Shown: one piece after another, positions 23,870 through 35,385 of the stretch | Numbering within the stretch: position 1 is the first letter of the stretch | Layout of the letters: each line of letters starts with the position of its first letter | Assembly: GCA_951640195.1 (NCBI GenBank) | Contig: OX621173.1 | Span: 1,777,780 to 1,841,779 of the forward strand | DNA length: 64,000 bases | Direction of reading: 5' to 3' | Origin: Porpolomopsis calyptriformis | Taxonomy: Eukaryota; Basidiomycota; Agaricomycetes; Agaricales; Hygrophoraceae | The notes under the pieces: model-generated | Databases searched by the model: none | What the model saw: the letters and a program-made list of their open reading frames with translations, nothing else | Told to the model about the DNA's origin: nothing | Position numbers and translations under genes: made by a program

Positions 23870-26583
23870 TCATTCTGAACGCTCACAACTCGTAGTCGAT
23901 TGCAGGCAGGTCGTTCGTGGGTCTTCATCTTTGCTAATATCTCCCTGGATATCTCGTCCTTGTAGCTGAGAGAGAGTATGAGCTGTGTTTCGTGTGTGTG
24001 GGTGATCACTCCCGAGACACTTCTCAAAACCAGCTAAGGCCACCTTGTAAAGTGCAGCCGCCTCATCGAATCGTCTTTGGGACACATACACCGATGCGAG
24101 ATTGTTCATGGAGGTGAGCGTAGATGGGTGATCAGCTCCTAGAAGCTTCTGCCTGCTGGCTAACACCTGCTTATAAAGCGTTTCCGCGTCGTCGTACTGT
24201 CCTTGGGATTCATACACCGATGCGACATTGTTCATAGAGGTAAGCGTAGACAGGTGATCAGCTCCTAGAAGCTTCTGCTTGGTGGCTAACGCCTGCTTAT
24301 GAAGCATTTCTGCGTCGTCGTACCGTCCTTGGGAGTCATACACCAATGCGAGATTGTTCATTGAGACGAGTGTGTCGGGGTGATCAGCTCCTAGAAGCTT
24401 CTGCGTGACGGCTAACTCCTGCTTCTGCAGCGTTTCCGCGTCGTCGTACCGTCCTTGGGACACATACACCGATGCGAGATTGTTCATTGAGACGAGTGTG
24501 TCGCGGTGATCAGCTCCTAGAAGCTTCTGCATGCTGACTAACGCCTGCTTATGCAGCGTTTCCGCGTCGGAGTACCGTCCTTGGGATCTATACACCAATG
24601 CGAGATCGTTCATCGGGGTGAGCATGTGCGAGTGATCAGCCCCTAAATACTTGTTCGTCACTTCAATGACCTGCTTGTACAACTCCTCAGCTTCATCGTA
24701 TCGTCCACATATCCGTAGATATTTTGCAGTATTGATCTCGGCCACTGTCAGCTCCTCGTTGAAGCCACCCGCGTCACCCCATGCTTTGTTTAGAGATCGT
24801 ATATGCGGCACAAATTTCTGGCATTCAGGCCACGACTGTGGTGATTCGTAATCTTCGATATGTTGGAAAGCAAAACAGACAAGCGACACAGATAGTCGGA
24901 GCCACTGTTGATAGGTTTCCTCGGTCCTCGCAGACTCCTGTATCATGAATTGGACTAAATCGTGCATCCATAACGAAGAGTTTCCGATATTTGGTCGATG
25001 CTCAACCAGAGATAAGTTGTTGAGTTTTTGTATGGCTTCCTGAAAGTCGATTGGCGAGAGAATTAAAGAGATCAGTGAGGAAGATTCCAGATGTATGGGA
25101 GATGTCGGCTGAGTTGTAACAGCGCGACGCAATGGCGAATGACGCTTGCCCCATTCTTTCAGTCGTCGTAATGGGGTAAGCTTGGGTAACGATGGCGGTG
25201 GTGGCGAAGAGGATGTCGAGGGAACAGGGGATGTTGGTAATGGGTCAGCAAATGGTTGGGGATGTGACAGTTGCTTGGCGCCTTCAACAATCATCTTCAC
25301 AGGAATGTTCTCTGGGTCAAGGAATGAGAGAACTTTCAGAAGATTGCTGATATCGCGAGATTCGTCATTCAGTTGATTGAACAAGTTAGAAAATGTGGCC
25401 GCAACAGATCGCTCCTCGTAAGTATTTAGATCATTCTCCCATCGAATCACCTATCAGCGTGTGAGTATTTGTATTCGAGGTAAGTGGAGCTACACGTACT
25501 TTCATCTTTTGTTTACTGTCAAACAGCTCGAGCATATCATCTAAAGTGGTACCCGTTTGCTTGATGTACGACGCCGCATGGACGACGGCAAGAGGCAGAC
25601 GACCAACGGAATTGACCAATGCTTCGGCTTGGCTCATTTGCGACAGTGATCTGATTTCTGGATCGAAACCTGCATCTCCAACTAGAAGGTTCGTCGCCTC
25701 TGTTAGGTCCAACGTCTGAAGTGCGAGTATAGGATACTGTACTCCAGCCGCATTCGTTAGAGCATTAGCAACATCGGCCGTCCGTGTGGTGAAGAGAATG
25801 CTACCTCGGACATTGCTCCGAGGTAGATGCGAGCGAAGAAAGCCGAGCGTATCGCGGTGAACGTTGTCAACGATCAGAAGCCAATCGATGCGGGGCTCTT
25901 CCAACCAGCGTCTCGTCGATGTTAGCTTTGCGTTCTGATCCTGAAGGTAGCGGCTGTGGTCGTCGACGAGATCGAGAATCTTAGCAAACCCTTGGTTTAG
26001 CTTGTCGACGGTGGTAGCGGATGTCCAGAAGATATGCGAGTACAAATGGTTTTCGAATGCGAGTGTTGCGTACTTCAACAGCAACTGAGTCTTCCCTAAC
26101 CCTGGCATCCCATGAATAGCGCAACGGCTTGGCAGATTTCTTGGGTGTTTGTTGAGCGCTTCCTTTATAAATTCGCATTCTTTCACTCTTCCAGTGAAAT
26201 GTGCTGAGAGAAGATCGATAGGAGCATCGTTGATACGTTGGGGCAAGCCTGACTGCCGTTTGGCGTTCTCTGGTCCTAGAATTCACAAGCAACGTCAGAA
26301 GGAATTTTCATATACTCATTCTGCTGCGAAGCGAAGCAGATGGCAGATTGGCAAGCAGATGAGACGAGCCGTGAAAGGTTTGCCTTGCGCGCAAGTATAA
26401 AACGCAGGTCACCAGCCAAATCAAATCAAATGACATCTGCTTCGCATTATTGAAAAAGTGTGATCATTGAACTGACTGACCTGGGGCTGAGGGAGGGTAA
26501 AGGTGATAATGAAATTGGTCACGTCCGGCCAAGTTCACTGTACCATGATTCGCGTTGAGGGTACCTAAAGGAATGCCGCCCAT
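23870..26583 (-). CDS. NLR-4: NB-ARC/TPR STAND protein with about 6 TPR units, 819 aa
   Basis: Exons 26481-26583, 25500-26275, 23870-25450; total divides by 3. The leader starts MGGIPLGTLNANHG and keeps VNLAGRDQFHYH. NB-ARC motifs are intact (GMPGLGKT, WLLIVDNV, SILFTTRT, GRLPLA). Relative to NLR-7 three residues (GSD) are missing before Walker B. The Pro/Ser insert is shorter than in NLR-1. About six TPR units follow. The C-terminal tail is of the long type, but a 4-nt deletion relative to NLR-7 shifts the frame after SKDED, so it ends in an unrelated short peptide (CERSE). Confidence 0.86.
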
Positions 26584-26885
26584 GGTGAAGGTGATGGTGG
26601 TGAGAAAGGCGTAATGCGATAGGCGCCCAAACTGACAGTGTTTTTACCAAATCCCACGTGGACTGACGAGCTGGGATTTTTCCCAAGTTACGAAGACGGT
26701 GAGGTACGAGGCTCGTGTGGACGATATGTTAATTTTTGCGCTCGCGTCAGAGGGCGCATTTTCACTGCCGCCCGTACAAGTCTACCCGACATGAAGGTGT
26801 TTGGGGTGGGAGGTTGATTCATGGCATTCCTCCAACTTCGACCTTAGTGAATAATGGGAATAGAGTAATTTCACTCCAACGGACT
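26584..26885. other. Intergenic stretch between NLR-4 and an NLR relic
   Basis: It begins as the NLR-4 promoter region, similar to that of NLR-1 and NLR-7 for about 150 bp, and then becomes unique. I see no gene. Confidence 0.45.
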
Positions 26886-27371
26886 CTCGCAATGCACTCC
26901 TAAGCCACTACCATGTATGTGATCAGCAGCAACATTAACCAGGCCTCGGTGCTCGCCGCGAAATGAATGAATGAATACCCACAAGGTCGATTACCGCTAC
27001 TTGAAGACCAGGTATGCGACCAGCAGTTTACATGTCTGAACGCGCAGATAATTGGAGCCAGGCCTGGTAAGTTTCTTCGTCGCACTCTCCTGTATTGTGA
27101 TTTGAATAAAACCGTGCATCTATAACGAACGCTTTCGATATGGGATCCAAGTTCAAATAGAGACAGGTTCTGGAACTTCCGTGTCGCCATCTGGATCGGT
27201 GAGATGATAAAGTTGATCAACGGCGGAAGCTCTTAAGGTAGACAAGAACCATCATCGGTGCAGTCAGGTTTGACTCACTACTGGGTCCGTTTGTTGACGT
27301 GGGTCAGCGTATGTGAGCATTTGCATTTGACGCAAGTGGTAGATAAGCGTACTCTCATCTTTTGCTGATGG
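26886..27371 (-). pseudogene. Decayed NLR fragment, truncated at the hAT insertion
   Basis: The reverse strand reads MINFIISPIQMATRKFQNLSL and ELGSHIES, which parallels LISLILSPIEFQKAIQKLNNLSL and EHRPNIGD in the intact genes. Upstream of it, 27300-27371 matches the 3' end of the NB-ARC exon (aaaagatga) and intron 2. The MHD motif, the TPRs and most of NB-ARC are missing or frame-broken. The hAT element has its left end inside this relic. Confidence 0.72.
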
Positions 27372-28143
27372 TAGTGTTGCCGCCTGCCTGAGTTGACACC
27401 GGTCCAAATCGGATCCAGCTTGGTTATTTCACAACTTGACACCAACTCAGCCAGCTTGGTCAACACCGGTGCAACTCGTTGTATGCTTAGAAATACTTTC
27501 TCATGTGCTAATAAACTGTTGGCTCGATTGATTGATATCTTAGCCTGATTTTTTTCACACTGAAGTTTGACTCAGCTCTTTTTACAGGAATCCGAAAGGG
27601 TATACCCCCTCATATATAAAGTTGCCCTCAATATCCTACCAGTGCAGGCCTCAGCTGTCCCATGCGAACGCATTTTTTCATCAGGCAAAGAGACATGTGC
27701 CCTTCGGCGCAGCCTCTTGTCTGCATCCATGCTTGAGGTGCTACAAGTCTTGAAGCATCTTTACAAGCAAGACTGCCTCGATTTTGCCTCACATTGGGTG
27801 GCCAGAGAGGAGGATTATTCCATTGAAACGGCCACAGAGGCCGCAATCAATGAGCTTGTGTCGGCAGGAAAATCTGAGGAGTTGTTGGATCTACTCTGCA
27901 ATATGGACAGCCCAGGGTGAGCTAGCACAACCTCGCATGTATCTAAATGTCCAATCCATACTTTCTGTCTCCTTCCGCACCTTTTTTGAACTCGTCATCC
28001 GCTTCTTGAGCCGCTGGCTATGCCCTTCGGGGAATGCCGACTTGTACATTCAACTTGCCAGTTGCACCGGTGTCAACTCGACCGACCGAGTTGGAACCAA
28101 GTTAGCAACTCGACTTACACCGGACTGGACCGCGGCAACACTA
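27372..28143. mobile_element. Short hAT-superfamily DNA transposon with 8-bp TSD
   Basis: The element starts TAGTGTTGCCGC and ends with the exact reverse complement, GCGGCAACACTA, and is flanked on both sides by gctgatgg (27364-27371 and 28144-28151). Terminal repeats of this kind and an 8-bp target duplication define hAT. At 772 bp it is far shorter than an autonomous hAT, so it is probably an internally deleted, non-autonomous copy. Subterminal caccggt-containing repeats occur near both ends. Confidence 0.92.
27567..27920 (+). pseudogene. hAT transposase C-terminal dimerisation segment
   Basis: The frame encodes VALNILPVQASAVPCERIFS, followed by LRRSLLSASMLEVLQVLKH, which is the conserved hAT family C-terminal dimerisation region (PF05699-like). 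The catalytic N-terminal part is missing, so the fragment cannot be an active transposase. It lies inside the element at 27372-28143. Confidence 0.88.
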
Positions 28144-28154
28144 GCTGATGGGAT

Positions 28155-28560
28155 ACGCCGGATAGGGCATGAAAGGGGAGGTCGGAGAGGGAGGTTGGGT
28201 CATTACGGTAGCGACTATGCAAGTCCTTGTCACCTAAAATAGGGTCGTCTTCGTCTGGAGAGATCAAGTCACCCCAGTTGTTTCGTGGATGAAGTTTAGG
28301 TGGTGGATCTGTAGGCATCTCATATGGGCCATATTAGGGTCGTGTTTCTGAACCGAACGACGACCTGGACGAGAAGAGAGTGAATGAGATTTTAGAGAAA
28401 GACCTAAAGAGAAACGAGGCAAGGCTGGGAGAGTGAGTGGTTTTTCAAACATGATTATGATGAGAGGATGAGGGGGACATGAGAAAGTGAATTGACGATC
28501 GTGTGTCTGACTGTATTCTCACGATGTAGGAAACACGGCCATCCGTGAAATATCTATAAA
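28155..28560 (-). repeat. NLR 3'-flank repeat, type I (copy 3)
   Basis: It follows the stop of NLR-5 on the reverse strand. It carries the PLTLPALPRFS frame, but its distal part (encoding PKLHPRNNWGDLIS and SPDEDDPILGDKD in one frame) differs from copies 1, 2 and 5 and is shared in part with copy 4 at 31850-32150. It ends at the hAT target site. Confidence 0.65.
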
Positions 28561-28563
28561 TGT

Positions 28564-31179
28564 CTACTTTGGTTGTAGCTGAGAGAGATTACGAGCTGTG
28601 GCTCGTGTGTGTGGGTGATCACTCCCGAGACACTTCTCAAAACCAGCTAAGGCCACCCTGTAAAGTGCAACTGCCTCATCGAATCGTCCCTGGGACTTAT
28701 ACACGAATGCGAGATTGTTCATGGAGGTGAGTGTGTCGGGGTGATCAGTTCCTAGAAGCTTCTGCCTGCTGGCTAACACCTGCTTATTCAGTGTCTCCGC
28801 GTCGTCGTACCGTCCTTGGGAGTCATACACAGATGCAAGATTGTTCATTGAGACGAGTGTGTCGGGGTGATCAGCTCCTAGAAGCTTCTGCTTGGTGGCT
28901 AACGCCTGCTTATGAAGTGTCTCCGCGTCGTCGTACCGTCCTTGGGATGTATACACCAATGCGAGATTGTTCATTGAGGTGAGCGTAGACAGGTGACCAG
29001 CTCCTAGAAGCTTCTGCGTGGTAGCAAACACCTGCTTCTGCAGCGTTTCCGCGTCGTCATACCGTCCTTGGTACTTATACACCAATGCGAGATTGTTCAT
29101 GGAGACGAGTGTGTCGGGGTGATCAGCTCCTAGAAGCTTCTGCGTGCTGGCTAACACCTGCTTATGCAGCGTTTCCGCATCGTCGTACCGTCCTTGGGAT
29201 TCATACACCAATGCGAGATTGTTCATCGCGGTGAGCGTATAAGGGTGATGAACCCCTAAATACTTGTTCGTCACTTCAATGACCTGCTTGTACAACTCCT
29301 CAGCTTCATCATATCGTCCACATTTGTGTAAATATTTTGCAGAATTGATCTCGGCCACTGTCAGCCCCTTGTTGAAGCCACGCGCGTCACCCCATGCTTT
29401 GTTCAGAGATCGTATATGCGGCACAAATTTCTGGCATTCAGGCCACGACTGTGGTGATCTGTAATCTTCGATGTGGTCGAAGGCAAAACAAACAAGGGAC
29501 ACAGATAGTCGGAGCCATGTTTGATAGGTTTCCTCTGTCCTCGCAGACTCCTGTATCATGAATTGGACCAAATCGTGCATCCACAATGCAGAATCTCCGA
29601 TATTTGGTCGATGCTCAACCAGAGATAGGTTGTTGAGTTTTTGTATGGCTTCCTGAAAGTCGATTGGCGAGAGAATTAGGGATATCAATGAAGAAGGTTC
29701 CGAAGGTATCGGAGATGTCGACTTCGTCTCGTCGGGTTCAGTTTTCATGGTGCGACGTGATGGCGAATGCCGCTTGTCCCGTCGTCGTAATGGGGTAAGC
29801 TTGGGTAACGATGGCGGTTGTGGCGAAGACGATGTCGAGGCAACGGGGGATGTTGGTAATGGGTCAGCAAATGGTTGGGAATGTGACAGTCGCTTGGCGC
29901 CTTCAACAATCATCTTCACAGGAATGTTCTCTGGGTCAAGGAATGAGAGAACTTTCAGAAGATTGCTGATATCGCGAGATTCGTCATTCAGTTGATTGAA
30001 CAAGTTAGAAAATGTGGCCGCGACAGATCGCTCCTCGTAAGTATTTAGATCATTCTCCCATCGAATCACCTATCAGCGTGTGAGCATTTGTATGGAGGTA
30101 AGTGGAGATCCACGTACTTTCATCTTTTGTTTACTGTCAAACAGCTCGAGCATATCATCTAGAGTGGTACCCGTTTGCTTGATGTACGATGCCGCATGGA
30201 CGACAGCAAGAGGCAGACGACCAACGGAATTGACCAATGCTTCGGCTTGGCTCATTTGTGATGGTGACGTGAGTTCTGAATCGAAACCTGCATCTCTAAC
30301 TAGAAGGTTCGTCGCCTCTGTTAGGTCCAACGTCTGAAGTGCGAGTATCGGATACTGTACTCCAGCGGCATTCGTTAAAGCATTAGCAACATCGGCCGTC
30401 CGTGTGGTGAAGAGAATGCTACCTCGGACATTGCTCCGAGGTAGGTGCGAGCGAAGAAAGCTGAGCGAATCGCGGTGAACGTTGTCAACGACCAGAAGCC
30501 AATTGATGTCGCTTCCGCGGGGCTCCTCCAACCAGCGTCTTGCCGATGTAAGCTTTGCGTTCTGATCCTGAAGGTAGCGGCTGTGGTCGTCGACGAGATC
30601 GAGAATTTTAGTAAACCCTTGGTTTAGCTTGTCGACGGTGGTAGCCGATGTCCAGAAGATATGGGAGTACCAATGGTTTTCGAATGCTAGTTTTGCGTAC
30701 TTCAACAGTAACTGAGTCTTCCCTAGTCCTGGCATCCCGTATATAGCGCAACGGCTTGGTAGATTAGTCGGGTGTTTGTTGAGCGCTTCATTTACAAATT
30801 CGAGTTCTTTCACTCTTCCAGTGAAATGTGCTGAGAGAAGATCGATGGGGGCATCGTTCATACGTTGGGGCAAGCCTGACTGACGGTTGGCGTCTAGAAT
30901 GTAGAAGTAACGTCAGAAGGACTGCTCATAACTCTTTCTGCCTGCGAACCGAAGCAGATGACGGATTGGCGAGCAGGTGAAAAGGTTTGCCCTTGGCGCA
31001 AGCGTAAAACATAGACCACCCGTCAAATCAAGCTAAATGGCGTCCGGTTCACATTATCATTATGGAACTGACTGACCTGGGGCTGAGAGAGGATAAATGG
31101 CGACATTCGTCACTTGATCGCCTCCCACCAAGTTCATTGTACCATGATTTACGTTGAGCGTACGGAGAGAAATGCTCAT
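28564..31179 (-). CDS. NLR-5: NB-ARC/TPR STAND protein with about 6 TPR units, 794 aa
   Basis: Exons 31077-31179, 30118-30893, 28564-30069; total divides by 3. The leader is unusual: MSISLRTLNVNHG, then MNLVGGDQVTNVAIYP, so GRDQ is replaced by GGDQ and the HYHLYPP end is altered. NB-ARC motifs are intact (GMPGLGKT, WLLVVDNV, SILFTTRT, GRLPLA); the winged helix has LWMHD. In the Pro/Ser insert the usual LKEWGK stretch is missing. About six TPRs follow, and the short C-terminus ends LSQLQPK. Exon 2 starts three codons later than in NLR-4 and NLR-7 (DANRQ rather than GPENANRQ). Confidence 0.86.
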
Positions 31180-31384
31180 GATGAGGGTGATAATGAGAAA
31201 TCGATAGACGCCCAAACTGACAAAGCGGCGGTCTTATCATATGCAACGCATTGGCTTTTGAAGCTGATATTTTCGTATGGCAAAGTACTTCATTAACAAG
31301 GAAGCGATACTTGGACTTAACACACCGTGATTTCATACTTCCATGCCTAGTCACCAAGTTTACTCGCCTTTCTTCAATGCCGTT

Positions 31385-31520
31385 TCTGGAACTTGGACCT
31401 TGGTGATCAGGTTGACAATGAACAGCCCAAGGGGGGATGGGGGAGGGAGCCAGTCAGTGAGAGTGACGTGAGCCACAGGGGAGTCATATTGTGAGGCGGT
31501 AGCATGGAGGGAACAACGAC
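31385..31520 (-). pseudogene. VPS68 exon-2 fragment
   Basis: The reverse strand retains LALWT, a broken version of HVTFVDWLPG and PLGLFIVNLITK-like text, which parallels VPS68 exon 2. It has stops and indels. The stretch to 31840 has short frames only, none recognised. Confidence 0.6.
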
Positions 31521-31849
31521 AATGTCCAGAGAGCTAGTGGGCAGGATTCCGTCTCTACGCCCGATCAGCTATTCCCATTCCCTCCAAAAGGCTCCTCGTC
31601 CGCCTACTACCAACGACCTCCCCCGGGCTAATAAAAACACTCCTCGCCATTGCTTGAAAGATAGAATCGCAGACAATCGGTTACGCCAATACACCACTCC
31701 GATGTACATAAAAAAAGGTCCGTTTGGGGTAACCATTTGCTCAAACTCATCTTCCGACTTACCATCCATCTTGCCATAGTCAGGACCATGGCAGACCTAG
31801 GCGGGAGCAAGGATTTGATAAATTGAGGTCATCTTCATCTGGAGATCAA

Positions 31850-32150
31850 GTAACCCCGGCTGTCTCGTCGATGAAGTTTAAGTGGTGGATCTGAAGGCAT
31901 CTCATACGGGCCATTGTAAGGTCGGCATTATTAGGGTCGTGTTTCTGAACCGAACGACGATCTGGACAAGAAGAGAGTGAATGAGATTTTATAGAAAGAC
32001 CTAAAGAGAAACGAGAGAAACAAGGCAAGGCTGGGAGAGTGAGTGGTTTTTCAGATATGATGATGAGAGGATGAGGGGGACATGAGAAAGTGAATTGACC
32101 ATCGTGTGTGTCTGACTGTATTCTCACGATGTATGAAACACCGCAAATGA
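31850..32150 (-). repeat. NLR 3'-flank repeat, type I (copy 4)
   Basis: It lies 3' of NLR-6 and carries the SEKPLTLPALP frame. Its distal half (IHHLNF-encoding) matches copy 3 rather than copies 1, 2 and 5. Confidence 0.65.
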
Positions 32151-34734
32151 CTACTTTGCTTGTAGCTGAGAGAGCTTTTGAGCTATGGTTTGTATGTATG
32201 GGTGATCACTCCCGAGACACTTCTCAAAACCAGCTAAGGCCACCTTGTAAAGTGCAACTGCCTCATCGAATCGTCCTTGGGAGTAATACACAGATGCGAG
32301 ATTGTTCATAGAGGTGAGTGTAGACGGATGATCAGCTCCTAGAAGCTTCTGGGTGCTGGCTAACGCCTGCTTATGAAGCGTTTCCGCCTCATCGTACCAT
32401 CCTTGGGACTCATACACAGATGCGAGATTGTTCATAGAGGTGAGTGTAGACGGATGATCAGTTCCTAGAAGCTTCTGCCTGCTGGCTAACACCTGCTTAT
32501 GAAGGGTCTCCGCCTCATCGTACCGTCCTTGGGATGTATACACCAATGCGAGATTGTTCATTGAGGTGAGCGTAGACAGGTGACCAGCTCCTAGAAGCTT
32601 CTGCGTGACGGCTAACTCCTGCTTCTGCAGCGTTTCCGCGTCGTCGTACCGTCCTTGGGAGTCATACACTGATGCGAGATTGTTCATGGAGGTGTGTGTG
32701 TTGGGGTGATCAGCTCCTAGAAACTTCTGCGTGATGGCTAACACCTGCTTATGCAGCGTCTCCGCCTCATTGTACTGTCCTTGGGAGTAATACACCGATG
32801 CGAGATCGTTCATCGAGGTGCGCGTGTACGAGTGATCAGCCCCTAAACACTTGTTCGTCGCTTCAATGACCTGTTTGTACAACTCCTCAGTTTCATCATA
32901 TCGTCCACTACTCCACAGATATCTTGCGGTATTGATCTTGGCCACTGTCAGCTCCTCGTTGAAGCCACGCGCGTCACCCCATGCTTTGTTCAGAGATCGT
33001 AAATGCGGCACAAATTTCTGGCATTCAGGCCACGACTGTGGTGATCTGTAATCTTCGATATGTTGGAAAGCGAAACAGACAAGCGACACAGATAGTCGGA
33101 GCCATTGTTGATAAGTTTCCTCTGTCCTCGCAGACTCCTGTATCATGAATTGGACCAAATCGTGCATCCACAACGAAGAGTCTCCGATATTTGGTCGATG
33201 CTCAACTAGAGATAAGTTGTTGAGCTTTTGTATGGCTTCCTGAAAGTCGATTGGGGAGAGAATTAGGGACACCAATGAAGAAGATTCCGAAGGTATCGGA
33301 GATATCGACTTCGTCTCGTCAGTTTCAGTTTTAATAGCGTGACGCGATGGCGAATGACGCTTGCCCCGTTCTTTCAGTTGTCGTAATGGGGTAAGCTTGG
33401 GTAATGGTGGTGGTGATAGCGAAGAGGATGTCGAGGCAACGGGGGATGCTGGTAACGGGTCGGCAAATGGGCTTGGACTCTCAGAATGTGACAGTCGCTT
33501 GGCGCCTTCAACAATCATCTTCACAGGAATGTTCTCTGGGTCAAGGAACGAGAGAACTTTCAGAAGATTGCTGATATCGCAAGATTCGTCATTCAGTTGA
33601 GTGAACAAGTTAGAAAATGTGGCCGCGACAGATCGCTCCTCGTAAGTATTTAGATCATTCTCCCATCGAATCACCTATCAGCGTGTGAGCATTTGTATGG
33701 AGGCAAGTGGAGATAAAGTACTTTCATCTTTTGTTTACTGTCATACAGCTCGAGCATATCATCTAGAGTGGTACCCATTTGCTTGATGTACGACGCCGCA
33801 TGGACGACAGCAAGAGGCAGACGACCAACGGAATTGACCAATGCTTCGGCTTGGCTCATTTGCGATGGTGATGTGATTTCTGGATCGAAACCTGCATCTC
33901 CAACTAGAAGGTTCGTCGCCTCTGTTAGGTCCAACGTCTGAAGTGCGAGTACCGGATACTGTACTCCAGCCGCATTCGTTAGAGCATTAGCAACATCGGC
34001 CGTCCGTGTGGTGAAGAGAATGCTACCTCGGACATTGCTCCGAGGTAGATGCAAGCGAAGAAAGCTGAGGGCATCGCGGTGAACGTTGTCAACGACCAGA
34101 AGCCAATCGATGTCGCTTCCGCGCGGCTCTTCCAACCAGCGTCTTGCCAATGTAAGCTTTGCGTTCTGATCCTGAAGATAGCGGCTGGGATCGTCGACGA
34201 GATCGAGAATTTTAGTAAACCCTTGGTTTAGCTTGTCGACGGTAGTAGCCGATGTCCAGAAGATATGGGAGTACCAATGGTTTTCGAATGCGAGTGTTGC
34301 GTACTTCAACAGTAACTGAGTCTTCCCTAGGCCTGGCATCCCGTAAATAGCGCAACAGCTTGGTAGATTGCTTGGGCGTGTGCTCAGCGCTTCCTTTATA
34401 AATTCCAATTCTTTCTCTCTTCCAGTGAAATGTGCCGAGAGATGATAGAGAGGGGCATCGTTGATACGTTGGAGTTGACGGTTGGCGTTCTCCCAACCTA
34501 GAATTCGCAATCAAGGTCAGAAAGAATGTTCATATACTCTTTCTGTCTGCCGAAGCAGGTGGCGGATTGGCAAGCCGGTGAAAGCTTGGGGGAAAGTGCC
34601 AAACAAATTGTATCTGCTTCCTATGGAACTGACTGACCTGGGCTTGAGGGAGGATAAAGGTGATAGTTGACTTGATCACGTCCGACCAAGTTCACATTAT
34701 CTGCGATGAGAGTACCGAGAGAAATGTTGCTCAT
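32151..34734 (-). CDS. NLR-6: NB-ARC/TPR STAND protein with about 6 TPR units, 798 aa
   Basis: Exons 34638-34734, 33722-34497, 32151-33674; total divides by 3. The leader is the short type (LIADNVNLVGRDQVNYH), as in NLR-3. Exon 2 starts GWENANRQLQRIND and has LYHLSAHFTG where the others have IDLLSAHFTG. NB-ARC motifs are intact, the winged helix has LWMHD, about six TPRs follow and the C-terminus is the short type (LSQLQAK). It therefore combines an NLR-3-like 5' end with an NLR-1-like 3' end, which suggests recombination between paralogues. Confidence 0.87.
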
Positions 34735-34785
34735 GATGAGGGTGATGGTGGGAAGAGATAATTGAGAGGCGCCCAGATGAGTATT

Positions 34786-34796
34786 CTATTTTTATA
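34786..34796 (-). promoter_or_regulatory. TATA-like box of NLR-6
   Basis: The reverse strand reads ctataaaaata about 52 bp upstream of the NLR-6 start codon. The same sequence precedes NLR-9, but the NLR-3 promoter has lost it. Confidence 0.5.
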
Positions 34797-34814
34797 GAGT
34801 GCACTGACCACAAA

Positions 34815-35385
34815 CCACCACACTGAGGTGAGGCGATGCTAATCCATCTAGTTGAATCCGATCAGGCATGGAGTTTTGGCGTCGAAACAGTTATATGTCC
34901 TCACGCCGGGCTGTAAATGCAAAATGCAATAATCACCTTCCGGTGGCCCTATCTGATCAAGTATGAAGTGACCTGTATGGTGAACCTTCAGCTGACAGTT
35001 ACATTGGCCGTGCCTCTGATGACCACGCAGATGGGATATCAGTTGCAGGGATACAACGACGCAGAAGTACTCTTAGGGGGAGTCGGCCAGCCGGAGTGCC
35101 TAGTTGGGGGACACTCTTGCCCAGCTTGATGATGAAGCGGCAACACTACAAGAAGCCATGGCTGGTCAGGAGAGGACATATTACAAGGCGTTGCAAATGC
35201 CACGTTGAACACGATATCAGCAAGTACCATTAGTGAAAGGCTTGATAATATGTGGAAATTGTGAGCTTTAAAGGTATAAAGACCGTCGGTGAATCGGTTT
35301 CAAGTTTAACGGCACAAGAATACAGAGTGCATAAGATGATACCGCTGGTAATGTGAAGAGAATGGCCTTCCGTCACTCTGAACCC
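34815..35385 (-). repeat. NLR 3'-flank repeat, type II (copy 2)
   Basis: This matches 23290-23869 with scattered changes and lies 3' of NLR-7, the other NLR of this strand with a long tail that is followed by this sequence. No conserved coding frame was found. Confidence 0.7.

Noticed and set aside
26584..26885. A tRNA or other structured RNA in the NLR-4 upstream region
   Set aside because: No cloverleaf arms or A/B-box pattern could be recognised here or elsewhere in the window.
28564..29250. Regular direct repeats of about 126 bp in the NLR genes, at first sight like a repeat array or CRISPR
   Set aside because: They are in-frame TPR codons of 42 residues without spacers; the same period occurs in every NLR third exon.
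31504..31840. Frames of 60-91 codons on both strands beside the VPS68 fragment
   Set aside because: Unrelated products in overlapping frames, one end inside a pseudogene fragment, and no similarity to other copies of this flank.
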